Source of the DNA: Cordylochernes scorpioides
Taxonomy: Eukaryota > Arthropoda > Arachnida > Pseudoscorpiones > Chernetidae
NCBI GenBank assembly: GCA_030710605.1
Contig: CP092877.1
Span: 68,182,064-68,246,063 of the forward strand
Length of the DNA: 64,000 bases
Direction of reading: 5' to 3'
A program made the translations under genes and the position numbers. Positions 22,373 to 33,157 of the stretch are shown one piece after another; the first letter of the stretch is position 1, and each line of letters begins with the position of its first letter. The notes beneath the pieces are model-generated. The model had not been told where the DNA came from and did not search any database. It saw nothing but the letters and a program-made list of their open reading frames with translations.

Positions 22373-23094
22373 TGTGATGATTTAAGACCATGGAATTGTT
22401 GTAAATAGTCTAGATATCTACTACCACATGCTCCACCCCATGACTGTATATAACTTCTTATGTACTGCAAATAGAAAGCCTCAACTAACATCAATCTGTA
22501 CCGCGTAAGAATCTAATAAAGTATAGCAACTGTACAGATAGAAGGAATGGAGACTAACAGGAGAAAATTAAGGTTAAAACTAATCAGGCTTAGGTGAGAG
22601 TAGAAGTCAGGCCTAGCAAAGAGGCTTAAAGTCAGCACCACTATTAATAAAATTACAGCCAATTTTATGATCGCGGAAATCATAAAAGTTGAGCTTAACG
22701 ACCAGTATTTCCTGGGCAAGGCCGGACATGTCTTCCGACAAAGAAATCAGCATGGACCAATTAGAAAGTAACACCTAAGTAGGTCAGCCAATAGAAAACG
22801 GCCACGTGACACCTTTCGACCAATGGGAAAGAAGATAGGTCTTGGTGTTAAATCAAGAACCTAGGATAGGCAGTCTGCGCTTGGATCCCACCAAGGTAAC
22901 ACTTGCTCTAAAGATCTCTCTCTCCGCTCATCCCATTCCTTCTTGACGTCAGACGCTTCTTAGTGGAATCTCTGTTTGTTTATTTCACCTTTGGCCCAGC
23001 TGTGTCGCCTTCCACCACGACTGCACGGTAGAGTTGACATCGAGGTTCGTCTAGCATCAGGTAACACTGGTCCCAGAGGTCCCAAGATATCACA
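22373..23094 (+). repeat. 3' LTR (722 bp)
   Basis: Direct repeat of 17566-18283, with an extra GTTT-type 4-bp unit near 22976. Confidence 0.9.
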
Positions 23095-23277
23095 TGTATG
23101 TGGGACTATTTTTTAATTTATTGTTCCAAAGGTAACAAAGTAAGTAATTCAAGTATATAATTAATCATGTGAAAAAAAACTTTTTTTTTTGCTTATCCCT
23201 AGTACACACATGGGTAGAGGCCATGATAATCATGGTGGGTAGAAGTAGGTGACTGCTTTTACTGTAAGTGCAACATA

Positions 23278-24696
23278 CACTGTGTGACATTGAAAATGGA
23301 ACACCAAGAAATAGTGGCCAGAAAATTATGCAAATTTCAGGGTAGACGCGCCTAACCGAGTTATGCAAATGATGTAAAATGCGCAGCTCTCGTGCGCACA
23401 TGGAGTAAGATATAAGGGAAGGAACTTGCAGAAAGGACAGTATTCGTGTCGTTATTTCTTCAAGGAAAATCATTGTATAAATTTTGTTCTTGTGTCAAAA
23501 GACACGTGTAATAACAGAGAATGCCAGGTCATCGTAAACGGAGGCAGTTCAAGCAGACAGACGCTTTTACGAGGGGCATGGTGATCGGACTGAAAAGGGC
23601 AGGTTGGTCCATACGTCAAATCGCAGCTGATACACACCTTGGTGCGTCCACGGTGCACCGACTGTGGAGAAGATGGTTGGAACAAGGAAATGTGGCAATT
23701 TATAGGAATGCCGGTGCAACCAGAGTGACGTCAGCACGTGTGGATCGGCGTATCCTTCGACAAGCAGTGGCGGCCCCACAAGCCACTTGTACCGCCATCC
23801 TGCAACATGTGCAAGACACCCTAGATCATTTCATCTCGACCAGAACCATTTCCCGTCGATTAGTTGCTAATGGCTTGCACTCATGCCGTCCGCTAAGAAG
23901 ACTGCCATTGACCCCACCGAATAGGCGCCAACGTTTGGAATGGTGCCGGGCTAGATCGACGTGGATGACGGAATGGCACAGGGTCGTGTTCTCAGATGAG
24001 TCGCGTTTCTGCTTGTCCAGTGATAGTCGCCGTGTACGCGTGTGGCGTCGACGTGGAGAAAGGTCCAATCCGGCAGCAATTGTGGAATGCCCCACCGTGC
24101 GACAACGTGGAATCATGGTTTGGGGCGCAATCGCGTATGATTCCAGGTCACCTTTACTTCGTATTCAGGGCACTATGACGGCTCAACGATACGTTGATGA
24201 TGTGCTGCGACCGGTGACACTCCCCTACCTTCAGGGGGTACCCAATGCCCTTTATCAGCAGGATAACGCCCGACCGCACACTGCTCGCATTAGCCAACAA
24301 GCTCTGCAAGATGTACAGATGCTTCCCTGGCCACCGTACTCTCCTGATCTCTCACCAATCGAGCACGTCTGGGACATCATTGGACGCCGTTTGCATGCCT
24401 TGCCACAGCCGCGTTCAGAAGACGAACTGTGGCAAATGGTTGAGAGGGAATGGAAAGCCATCCCTCAGGACGCCATCCGTACTCTGATTGACTCTCTACC
24501 TAGACGTGTTGCTGCATGCATCGCCGTCCGCGGTGGTCCTACTTGCTACTAAGCCGACGCCGTTCTCGCTCTGTATTATGACTATCATTTTGAAATAAAG
24601 ATCACTTATTGTTCGTCCCTGTCTCTCTCTGTCTGCCGAGTTTCATCACTTTCTGGCCACTATTTCTTGGTGTTCCATTTTCAATGTCAGGCAGTG
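23278..24696 (+). mobile_element. Tc1-type transposon, apparently complete
   Basis: 1419 bp between TA at 23276-23277 and 24697-24698. Terminal repeats of nearly 50 bp: CACTGTGTGACATTGAAAAT at the left pairs with ATTTTCAATGTCAGGCAGTG at the right, and both continue through GGAACACCAAGAAATAGTGG. Carries one open transposase frame with no stop or shift. Confidence 0.95.
23521..24552 (+). CDS. Tc1-family transposase, intact
   Basis: 343-residue DDE transposase that would cut and rejoin its own TA-flanked element in the nucleus. An N-terminal pair of helix-turn-helix regions (about 1-115, with GWSIRQIAADTHLGASTVHR) would bind the terminal repeats. The basic start MPGHRKRRQF and the GRR-like VWRRRGER stretch may serve DNA binding or nuclear entry. 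Catalytic residues visible: D159 (VVFSDESRF), D248 (YQQDNARPHTAR), E281 (SPDLSPIEHVW). I count 32 residues between the last two, where classic Tc1 has 34. The full length matches the family. ATG chosen as the first in frame, 243 bp inside the element. GC content is higher than the surroundings, as expected for a recent arrival. Possibly active; cannot be shown from sequence. Confidence 0.95.
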   Translation: MPGHRKRRQFKQTDAFTRGMVIGLKRAGWSIRQIAADTHLGASTVHRLWRRWLEQGNVAIYRNAGATRVTSARVDRRILRQAVAAPQATCTAILQHVQDTLDHFISTRTISRRLVANGLHSCRPLRRLPLTPPNRRQRLEWCRARSTWMTEWHRVVFSDESRFCLSSDSRRVRVWRRRGERSNPAAIVECPTVRQRGIMVWGAIAYDSRSPLLRIQGTMTAQRYVDDVLRPVTLPYLQGVPNALYQQDNARPHTARISQQALQDVQMLPWPPYSPDLSPIEHVWDIIGRRLHALPQPRSEDELWQMVEREWKAIPQDAIRTLIDSLPRRVAACIAVRGGPTCY

Positions 24697-24919
24697 TATG
24701 TCTACACATGTGAAAAGCAGTTTGACTTTTGCACTTACAAATGTGCCAGAAACCTGTTTGGTTACTTGCACTCACTGGTGGGGTGTTGGACTTCTGCAAG
24801 AATTGGGGGCCATTGGAGCATTTTTTTTTTAATCAGAAAAAAGTTCCCAATGCCGGAATCAAATCCAGGTCGTAGCAGTCGAAAACCAATGGTTTTAGAC
24901 CATCCTTCCACCGACCCCG

Positions 24920-25189
24920 AAAAAATAATATAAAAAAGGTCAGGTGTTGATAATAAAAAACAAAATAATCCTATCCTAACCATCTAATGGAAATCTAGTA
25001 AATTAAAAAAAATAATAATTAATCATATTTGATGTTTTGATATCAGCGTTGTTTACATCGTCCAAGTACTTGGAGCCCATAGGTACTCCAGTTAGACAAC
25101 AATTTGCATACCTGGTCTTGATACCTTTATCTCTACACTTGACTTTCTTTATTTGGAACTTGTTTAGAAAGGCAAAAGTAGTCCCAATT
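24920..25189. other. Intergenic, no gene seen
   Basis: Short AT-rich stretch between the SINE and the minisatellite; nothing recognised. Confidence 0.5.
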
Positions 25190-26805
25190 ATCAACAGTCT
25201 TAATTATCAGTAGTCTCACCTGTAGTCCCAATTATCTCTAGTCTCAGTTATCAAGAGTCCCAATTATCTCTAGTCTCAGTTTTCAGGAGTCCCAATATTA
25301 TCTCTAGTCTCAGTTATCAGGAGTCCCAATTATCTCTAGTCTCAGTTATCAGGAGTCCCAATTATCTCTAGTCTCAGTTATCAGCAGTCCCAATTATCTC
25401 TAGTCTCAGTTATCAGCAGTCCCAATTATCTCTAGCCTCAGTTATCAGCATTCCCAATTATCTCTAGTCACAGTTATCAGCAGTCCCAATTATCTCTTGT
25501 CACAGTTATCAGCAGTCCCAATTATCTCTAGTTTCAGTTATCAGCAGTCCCAATTATCTCTAGTCTCAGTTATCAGGAGTCCCAATTATCTCTAGTCTCA
25601 GTTATCAGCACAGTCCCAATTATCTCTAGTTTCAGTTAACAGCAGTCCCAATTATCTCTAGTCACAGTTATCAGCAGTCCCAATTATCTCTAGTCACAGT
25701 TATCAGCAGTCCCAATTATCTCTTGTCACAGTTATCAGCAGTCCCAATTATCTCTAGTTTCAGTTATCAGCAGTCCCAATTATCTCTAGTCACAGTTATC
25801 AGCAGTCCCAATTATCTCTAGTCTCAGTTATCAGGAGTCCCAATTATCTCTAGTCTCAGTTATCAAAACAGTCCCAATTATCTCTAGTTTCAGTTAACAG
25901 CAGTCCCAATTATCTCTAGTCTCAGTTATCAGCAGTCCCAATTATCTCTAGTTTCAGTTATCAGCAGTCCCAATTATCTCTAGTCTCAGTTATCAGGAGT
26001 CCCAATTATCTCTAGTCTCAGTTATCAGCACAGTCCCAATTATCTCTAGTTTCAGTTAACAGCAGTCCCAATTATCTCTAGTCTCAGTTATCAGCAGTCC
26101 CAATTATCTCTAGTCACAGTTATCAGCAGTCCCAATTATCTCTTGTCACAGTTATCAGCAGTCCCAATTATCTCTAGTTTCAGTTATCAGCAGTCCCAAT
26201 TATCTCTAGTCACAGTTATCAGCAGTCCCAATTATCTCTTGTCACAGTTATCAGCAGTCCCAATTATCTCTAGTTTCAGTTATCAGCAGTCCCAATTATC
26301 TCTAGTCACAGTTATCAGCAGTCCCAATTATCTCTAGTCTCAGTTATCAGGAGTCCCAATTATCTCTAGTCTCAGTTAACAAAACAGTCCCAATTATCTC
26401 TAGTTTCAGTTAACAGCAGTCCCAATTATCTCTAGTCTCAGTTATCAGCAGTCCCAATTATCTCTAGTTTCAGTTATCAGCAGTCCCAATTATCTCTAGT
26501 CTCAGTTATCAGGAGTCCCAATTATCTCTAGTCTCAGTTATCAGCACAGTCCCAATTATCTCTAGTTTCAGTTAACAGCAGTCCCAATTATCTCTAGTCT
26601 CAGTTATCAGCAGTCCCAATTATCTCTTGTCACAGTTATCAGCAGTCTTAATTATCTCTAGTCACAGTTATCAGCAGTCTTAATTATCATTAGTCTTACC
26701 TGTAGTCCCAATTATCTCTAATCTCAGTTATCAGCAGTCCCAATTCCCTCTAGTCTCAGTTATCAGCAGTCCCAATTATCTCTAGTCTCAGTTATCAATA
26801 GTTCC
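25190..26805. repeat. 32-bp minisatellite, about 50 units
   Basis: Tandem array of a 32-mer made of two related 16-mers: AGTCTCAGTTATCAGC and AGTCCCAATTATCTCT. Units vary at fixed places (AGTTTC, AGTCAC, TCAGGAG). Two-base-longer variants (CAGCACAGTC, CAAAACAGTC) recur: 25864 and 26380, and 26026 and 26542, each pair exactly 516 bp apart. That marks a higher-order repeat of about 16 units. Open frames inside are a by-product. Confidence 0.95.
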
Positions 26806-27143
26806 AACTCCACGAAACTCTATCAATAAACCATGAATATCTTCTTAAGTGCAAATGATGACCTAGTATCTTGGTCAAATTGTCATCACCTATTGTACAA
26901 GATGTTTCTGCATCTCTATTTTTCTTTTCTTTTCCTTCAAGAATTAACGTCATTCTCTTCAGATCTAGACAGCTATAAATGCCTCTATTACAAAAATAAC
27001 CTCTTTCATTTAAACTGGTTTCTTGGCAAAGCTTTTGAAGGTCGTAAAAATGGCTGGTTTGTTTTGTTAAAAGAATTAAAAGATAAAATGAGTTGATCAA
27101 CTCGCACATGGCAGCAATATTCATCACTACAACGACTTAACTG
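26806..27143. other. Intergenic, no gene seen
   Basis: Frames on both strands overlap (26795-27127 -, 26833-27096 +) with no domain. Confidence 0.45.
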
Positions 27144-27475
27144 GTACATCAGTGATCATAGCAGACGACTTAGATAGGGGCTGAGCTGACGATGTCCCAT
27201 GCGACGACCACCCTTCACCTGTGGGTTTGCAGTGGGTTCATTCAACCTGGTATTTGGCTAACTGGAGTTGTCTACAGTGATTCCCAGAATTGAGCCCACA
27301 TGAGAAATATATAAGAACAAACTTGGATTGATAACTCTTCTTCTTTATTATCTCCACTCAATCATATTAGGGTATCAAGTTGTGACCCTTGATGGTGTCT
27401 GTTTGACAACCATCATGACTGGGTGAAGTAGAATACGTCTGCCTTTGTCATTAAGACTGGGAGAAAGACTGGATT

Positions 27476-28400
27476 GATAACCTCAAGAAATGAACTCATC
27501 TCTCAAAGAGCTAACGCGACAAAATACCGCCCAGAACAATAACATTTAGTGAGAAACTGAATTTCCCCAATTATTCCAAATGTAGGACTTTATATCAATA
27601 CAATGAATATTAAGATACAATGGCATGTTATTGTTACATTTATTAAATAGTGTATTATGGTTCAATTATTAAAATATAGGAACAGCTAACAGATGTATGA
27701 ACTTAAATGATTGTAGGATAGAAATTTTGGAAACTTGTAACAACCGGCAATGGATAATCTAACTAACGTATTTGTAAATTGACTAGATGTCAATAAAACG
27801 AGTAAATTGTCTTCCTTCACTGTTCAGAAGAGCCACAGACAGTCGATCATCTTCTCTTCAGCTGTCCAGCATTCCTAAGACATAGGATATAAACAACTAT
27901 CCTGCTCGAACTGACCACCTCAATCCTAAATCTATGGCCAGACTTCCAGACTCAACCTCAGCATGGAACTTCAACTGGTTCAACTCAGCAATCGAAACAG
28001 GACGCGAGTAAAAGCTCTCAACACTAGTCCATACTAGTGAGCTGGACTCCCCGGGTAGTTGGTGTTCTGTGCTCCCTGGGTTATAAATATCTCTCTTTGT
28101 CTCTCCTTGATCTAGGTATTTATCAAAATATTTCCTTACCAATGATCTAAGTGATACTCTAATGTAAATAAATCATTGTTTTCATGTACCGATATATTAT
28201 AATAGTAATTTAGTTTGACTTGGAAAACCAAAGAAGAATGGTTAGTTAAACGGGCGGTCAGCAAGGTTTGTATCGTCATTATATTTTTATAAAACTTTAC
28301 AAACATTGTTTCAGCGGATTTTAAAATAATGTTGCCGTTATTTTTAAAAGCGCACGTGCATTCAAACAAATTTAGACATTTGGTTTATATATATATGTTA
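27476..28400. other. Duplicated intergenic DNA, no gene
   Basis: Aligned throughout with copy B (37804-39620). A minus-strand frame at 27897-28142 continues into a longer one in copy B (39129-39539). Those frames differ between copies by small indels rather than keeping one frame, so I do not call a gene. Confidence 0.5.
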
Positions 28401-28419
28401 TAATAAAAATTATTATATA

Positions 28420-28579
28420 CAGTTAAACCTGTCTATAGCGCCCCCTCTGGGACTCACCAAAATAGGGTGCTATAGACAGGTCACTTTTAATGTAAATCGC
28501 ATTGTACTACTTATTTAAAATCGGGCGCTATAGAGGGGAAGGCGCTATTTAGAGGGGACGCTATAGACAGGTTTAACTG
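28420..28579. mobile_element. pogo/Tigger-type MITE (copy A)
   Basis: CAGTTAAACCTGTCTATAGC at the left and GCTATAGACAGGTTTAACTG at the right, flanked by TA. 160 bp. The sister copy is at 39629-39805. Confidence 0.8.
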
Positions 28580-28589
28580 TATATATATG

Positions 28590-29180
28590 TGACAGGAGCT
28601 AATGTTAATTGATTACGGTGTTAATATCCTCGAATACGTCTATCGACGACGTAGACCGCCAACTTTACAGACAAGAAGATGGCACATGGTCCACGAGGTA
28701 TAACAAGAAGGTCCAAGACTAGGTCTGGTGGCCGCTTGATGATGGAGAACGTTACTGTAGGACCAATAGTTGGGTGGATGAGCGACGGATCTCTGGAGCT
28801 GCAGACGGAGAAGACTAGTTGGGCCGACCCTGGAAGAGGCAAGATGTGCAAGACCAGCTGGAGAGCTATGTTCACCTCATGGGCCTTCAAAAGAATGGCC
28901 ATGGAGAAAGGCATGTCGATGACCGTCGCCCAGAGTCCGAGATACCAGATCTACAGTCCTGGACCTTCATGTTGGACTTTGAGGACCATGCGCCATCTTC
29001 TCGTCGGTAAAGTTGGCGGCCTATGTTGTCGATAGAGAAATGCATGGTGTTCTGCGCTGACGATTGTCAGACGAAAGTTGGAGCGGTCGTTATACGTATA
29101 TATAGACTTGTCACTAACGTATTCGAGGGTATTTACATCATTATCAATTAACACTAACGTCTCTGTCACATGTATATACG
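28590..29180. repeat. Foldback element (copy A)
   Basis: The left arm (GTGACAGGAGCTAATGTTAA onwards) reappears inverted at about 28985-29180 (ending TAACACTAACGTCTCTGTCAC). The left arm has lost an internal piece that copy B (39820-39990) keeps. No coding. Confidence 0.6.
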
Positions 29181-29462
29181 AGTAAAAAGATACCATGAAT
29201 ACCTCGGTACGATGCCCAAGCGGAGGCGTTCCATCAAGCCAAGCGCCGTGCATGTAATGGAAACGGCATGGCCGTCCCACGGTTTCATCCAGGCTTCCCT
29301 CTTTGCATACGTTCTATGTATTTTCCGCCATTATAAACTGGCGTAGAATGTGAACTTATGTCTTAGCTGGAATATATAAACTTCTTGTTCCAAAATCAAT
29401 TTATTAGGTACTGCTTAAAAAGAGCAACCTAGTTTATGATATTTGCAGCAATGAATAATATG

Positions 29463-29816
29463 TCTAAAGAGACAAGGGTCGCCTCTCCCGTCAAAATAGA
29501 CGTTAAAACCAGACGCCATGTATTGACTGTCGCCGCAAACTAGCGGCCTCGGGTCGGTGACAAAGACACAACACCAGCTTTGGCAAACTGAAAAGCGTCC
29601 ACCTAGAGACCATGGTTTCGGGCTAATGTCCCTCGTCAGCCTAGGGCGGACTTTATTTCATGAGATCCACAAGGGATCTAATGGAATCTTGACAATCTGC
29701 CAAAGAGGTGTTTAGCTGGCAAAGTGGCAATAGATGACATCTGGTTTTGACATCTATTTTGACGGGAGAGGCGACCCATGTCTCTTTAAATCAATATCTC
29801 CCGGCAAAATTTCCAT
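29463..29816 (+). mobile_element. Palindromic retroposon family F, full copy with hammerhead
   Basis: The 14-mer CAATGAATAATATG lies at 29449-29462 and 29817-29830. Arms GAGACAAGGGTCGCCTCTCC and its complement, an internal region with a hammerhead on the minus strand, and a 26-nt unpaired right extension (29791-29816, CTCCCGGCAAAATTTCC). 354 bp. Copies: 16447-16594, 45079-45440 (sister), 62186-62495. Confidence 0.75.
29597..29651 (-). ncRNA. Hammerhead ribozyme (type I layout), family F
   Basis: Minus strand: GTCC-GC-CCTAG-G, CTGACGA (29639-29633), stem II GGG/CCC, GAAAC (29619-29615), self-complementary ACCATGGT, cleavage residue C at 29608, then T-CTAGG-T-GGAC. Stem I has an inner CCTAG/CTAGG helix and an outer GTCC/GGAC helix separated by a small internal loop, as in natural type I hammerheads. 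All invariant core residues I can check are present. Confidence 0.7.
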
Positions 29817-29998
29817 CAATGAATAATATGGTTATTCACATATTAAAACAAAGGTTATAATGCGGGATTCTATCCCTGTTCATGGCTGTCGAGGATCGAG
29901 GGTTATACCCACTCGTTCACCGACTCTTTCTGAATATCTCAACACGGTGTATTAAAATGTGCAGTTTCAAATAGAACGCAAACTGGTTTTGAAAGTAC

Positions 29999-30531
29999 TG
30001 TTGCGTAGAAATAAAAACACATTCCAGATGGAGAGAGAATGTTCTAGTAGAAAATGTAGAAAAAGCGGAAGACAACTGATTGGCCAATCTACAGCTATTG
30101 CGCAACGCTCGGTGCTGGCGGCTTTCTGATTGGCTGACCAACCGTGACCGTTCTGGAAAGATCTACTCCGGGATATATAGGGATGAGAAACTCATGCCAG
30201 GGCGGAAGAAGAAAGATAAGAAAAAGGGTAGAAGAACGAAGCTACGTGGTGTACTCCAAGCAAGCTGCTGTCTCAAGAAGTCGGACTGCTGCTTACCGCC
30301 GACGCCGGTGTGCTTCCTGGAAGATTCTGGAAGGTTCTACGAACTTCTGTCTCCTGTTCTGCTTCTGCTTTCCCTCACTGTGCTGCAGTTGGTGGGTGTG
30401 TAACTGCTGTTTTCATTATTGGTGTTTTATTTTTGCACTTTTCTGTAATTACTTTATCGATTAGGCTTAAATAAAGTCCTAAAGATCCTTTGTACCCACG
30501 GAAGTTATTCTTTGTCAACCAACAACGCAAC
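29999..30531 (+). mobile_element. Solo LTR
   Basis: Starts TGTTGCG, ends CGCAACA, flanked by GTAC (29995-29998, 30532-30535). The matching site in copy B (about 45607) reads GAAAGTACGTATATCT with no insert. Contains GGGATATATAGGG near 30171 (TATA-like) and AATAAA near 30470. The open frames at 30080-30464 are incidental. Confidence 0.9.
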
Positions 30532-30699
30532 AGTACGTTTATCTACCGGTCGATTTATTACACAAACTTGATACTTATTTACATAATATACATGTAATTA
30601 ATTAGGTGTAGATAATTAAACTAATTAATAGAACCATTTTTAGCAGACTGGATTTATAAATATGATGCGCGCCATCTCTGTTATCAGAAATTTTAACTA

Positions 30700-30850
30700 T
30701 TTTTGACGCGTATGATTCTTTTGAAATAAAACAATTTTTTACTGCCCTTATTGCAATGATAAAATAATGGGAGGGTTCACCACTGATGAGCCAGGCCCTC
30801 CCATTATTTATCTTTGCAGTAAGGGCAGTAGAAAATTACCCACGAAAACC
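30700..30850. repeat. Palindrome family C, copy 2
   Basis: CTGCCCTTATTGCAATGAT pairs with ATCTTTGCAGTAAGGGCAG around GGGAGGG...CCCTCCC; the loop reads TTCACCACTGATGAGCCAGG. Sister copy at 45800-45915. Confidence 0.7.
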
Positions 30851-31268
30851 ATCTGATATGAAGATAAGTATTCATTCAAAACCGTTATCATCCCATACTT
30901 GTGGCGACATGTTTCTATCTGTTTAGGATTAGATCGAGAAATCATCAAGTTTCGCTGGCACTCTGCTATTTAGTTTTTGATGTTCGCTGGAAATCAACAA
31001 CCAAATAATCTGAAGTTGTTACGCAGACTTTATCATCATCAATACTGACGTCACTCACTACGCTTCAGACTTTTCTGTTTTGATTTTTTCGCTCGCTTGT
31101 TTTTACAACATTTGTATTGGAACAAGTCGTTCCTTAAATATATATATATAAATAAATATATTAATATATATCAAGTGGGGGATGTCCTCGTAACTACAAA
31201 ATAAGTGAGTACAAAACAACTTGGAATCTTTAAATAGAAACATCGTATTTTGCTAAGCCTATCAGAAG

Positions 31269-32770
31269 TCCAATAAAATATTTTGACTAAAACCTACGTA
31301 TCAGAAATAGTTCAAATTTTCTTATTTATAAATAAGATTAGATATCAGCTGAAACCATTTAAACTCTTAATTTCTAACATTTCACACACAATAACTCTTT
31401 GTTAACCTTTTCAAATAAAAAAAAAATCACAATGATTTTAAGATTTATTGTTTTCCTTGAACTGAGCGACATTGAAACGGAGTTTAAAAGATGTAGTTGA
31501 TGTCTAATCATTAACTAATTAAGGTTCTTTTATACAGTGCCGTCCTGAGGACAGGACAGGCGGGGCAGTTAATACAGGCGCTCGATTTGAAAGAGCGCAT
31601 CAAGAAAGCCGCAAAGTATCAAATAATTCTTGCTACCGATTTATTTTTATGGAATTCCTGTCGCTCAACTACGCCACAAATGGCTGCTCCCATTTTATAC
31701 TTGTAATATATGTATATATGATGTTCTGTTTTGTTTAAAGATACTATATCAGTGACATATTATACTATTACTTTACTCTGTTTTGATTCGAAAGAAATCG
31801 AACGTTTATCATCATCATTTATTAAAGACTTTGTTTATAATGTGTGCAAGAATGGTGAAATAATAAAATAATTATAGTAGCATAAAATTTCGTATCTTTC
31901 ACTTAAAGATATCTAAACATATAAAGTGAAAATTCTTATAAATTATAAAATAACTTTCACTATTAATCTTCCCCCTATAATAGAAACATATGCATATATG
32001 TCTATTACATATCACATCACTGCCACTTAGAAGTATGATATACTATACATTTTTAGTTGGATTTAGTGAGTGTACAAAATTTAAGACTTTCATATGTGGT
32101 CTGGAAGTATATTAAAATTTGATCACAAAAGATCAAAGGAAATATATAGAAATTATTCTAGTTATAACCACCCAGAGATCTGAAATTTTGTCAAATTTTT
32201 ATTTATTTACTTAATATCTCTCTAATTATAAAATAGCCATAACTAATGCAAATACTCATTTTCATAATTTATTCCGCAAATATGTAAATAGTTATATGTA
32301 TATATTCTTTTTAGCCATTGTACCTGCATTATAGTGCCAAGTTTGATGCTGTAATCACGCCTGTAGAAGGGTTTTTTGCCCGAAAGCTTGCTTTGATATA
32401 TTTCTATTAAAAGAAACTCTTCTTCTTTTATTTCGTCTTTTCGTCTAAATATTACCAAGAAGAATATTATAGTCGTTATCGTCAATTTGTAATGTTATCA
32501 GATTTTAACGGGGTGTGCCAAATTTCAAACTTTGAGGTAATATGTAATTATGTTTAAAAATGATCACAAAATTTGAAAGGAAATGAGTATATTTCCAACT
32601 AACCTTCCAACCCAGAAGTCTGAAATTTCTGTCAACTTGCATCGCCATCAGGTTTGAGCAAGTATACAAAATTTCAGACTTCTTGGGGCTCTGTGTGTTA
32701 AAAATTGTTCACAATTTTTGTGGACAGGCATGACAGACAAACAGACGGAGGGACAGACTTGAAAGCAAGT
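31269..32770. other. AT-rich, no gene
   Basis: Contains CAGTGCCGTCCTGAGGACAG near 31538 (possible hAT end), an echo of the CTGTAGAAGGG...CCCGAAAGC motif at 32363-32395, and repeated TTTCAGACTTCTTGG-type lines at 32085 and 32650 with a GACAGACAAACAGACGGAGG run. Absent from copy B. Confidence 0.45.
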
Positions 32771-32775
32771 TAAAT

Positions 32776-33010
32776 GAAAGCTTTTAAAAAGAATTATTTT
32801 GCGGTAGAAGTAAATGAGCATCACATACCGATGGTAGATATAGCGAGATTTTACAATAAGTCAACTTCAGCGATTCACACAATATTGAAGAAGAAAATGA
32901 ATTAAGGGAATTAGATGCAGCAAAATGAGTCGCAAGTTAATCAAAGCAACGTCCACTTCTTCTAGAAGAATGTGCGAATAAACAAGAAGAAATAGTGATA
33001 CAGTAGCCCA
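32776..33010 (+). pseudogene. Tigger/CENP-B-type transposase fragment
   Basis: The + strand from about 32778 encodes AFKKNYFAVEVNEHHIP, then MVDIARFYNKSTSAIHTILK, which fits the N-terminal helix-turn-helix of pogo/Tigger (CENP-B-like) transposases. After a frameshift near 32900 the reading continues as ELRELDAAK, a stop, then SKQRPLLLEE, as expected of the next DNA-binding half. No DDE domain follows. Most of it is missing from duplication copy B. Confidence 0.5.
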
Positions 33011-33157
33011 GAATTTTCTGCGAGAAGGCAAAGGAAAATTTGAAATGGGAAATGCTGCTTTACACTACAAGCGTTTTGGATTACGAGCATGTTTTAGAAC
33101 AGAATATGCTCGCAAATTGAGGTAGCACTGTAGTATTCAACATAGCATAGAACATTA

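Larger units (their letters stand above)
17566..23094 (+). mobile_element. LTR retrotransposon with near-identical LTRs and decayed interior
   Basis: 5529 bp, flanked by the 4-bp duplication TGTA (17562-17565, 23095-23098). LTRs start TGTGAT and end ATCACA. Inside are a shortened gag frame, a protease motif, an RT fragment and a possible integrase trace, all on the + strand and broken by stops. I see no clear primer-binding site next to the left LTR and no clear polypurine tract before the right LTR. Classified as Ty3/Gypsy-like from the protease and RT traces. Confidence 0.85.
23178..24919 (-). mobile_element. tRNA-derived SINE copy 3, split by Tc1
   Basis: The 3' part (23178-23277) and the tRNA-like head part (24697-24919) together match copies at 7643 and 8918. 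The break point lies at a TA now flanking the Tc1 insertion. Confidence 0.8.
27144..33157. repeat. Segmental duplication, copy A
   Basis: Matches 37482-46332 in the same orientation, starting at GTACATCAGTGATCATAGC and ending near AACATTA. Copy A has a solo LTR (29999-30531) that copy B lacks. Copy B has a Helitron and a Gypsy element that copy A lacks, and has lost 31016-31268 and about 31316-32968. Confidence 0.9.

Noticed and set aside
26143-26337. Serine-rich open frame
   Set aside because: It lies wholly in the 32-bp minisatellite; its periodic residues are the repeat read in frame.
25190-26805. CRISPR-like array
   Set aside because: Units are contiguous with no unique spacers, and the genome is eukaryotic.
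28679-29035. + frame with a partner at 39830
   Set aside because: The two duplication copies do not keep one frame, and it lies in a foldback element.
30080-30464. Two overlapping + frames
   Set aside because: They sit inside a solo LTR and have no domain.
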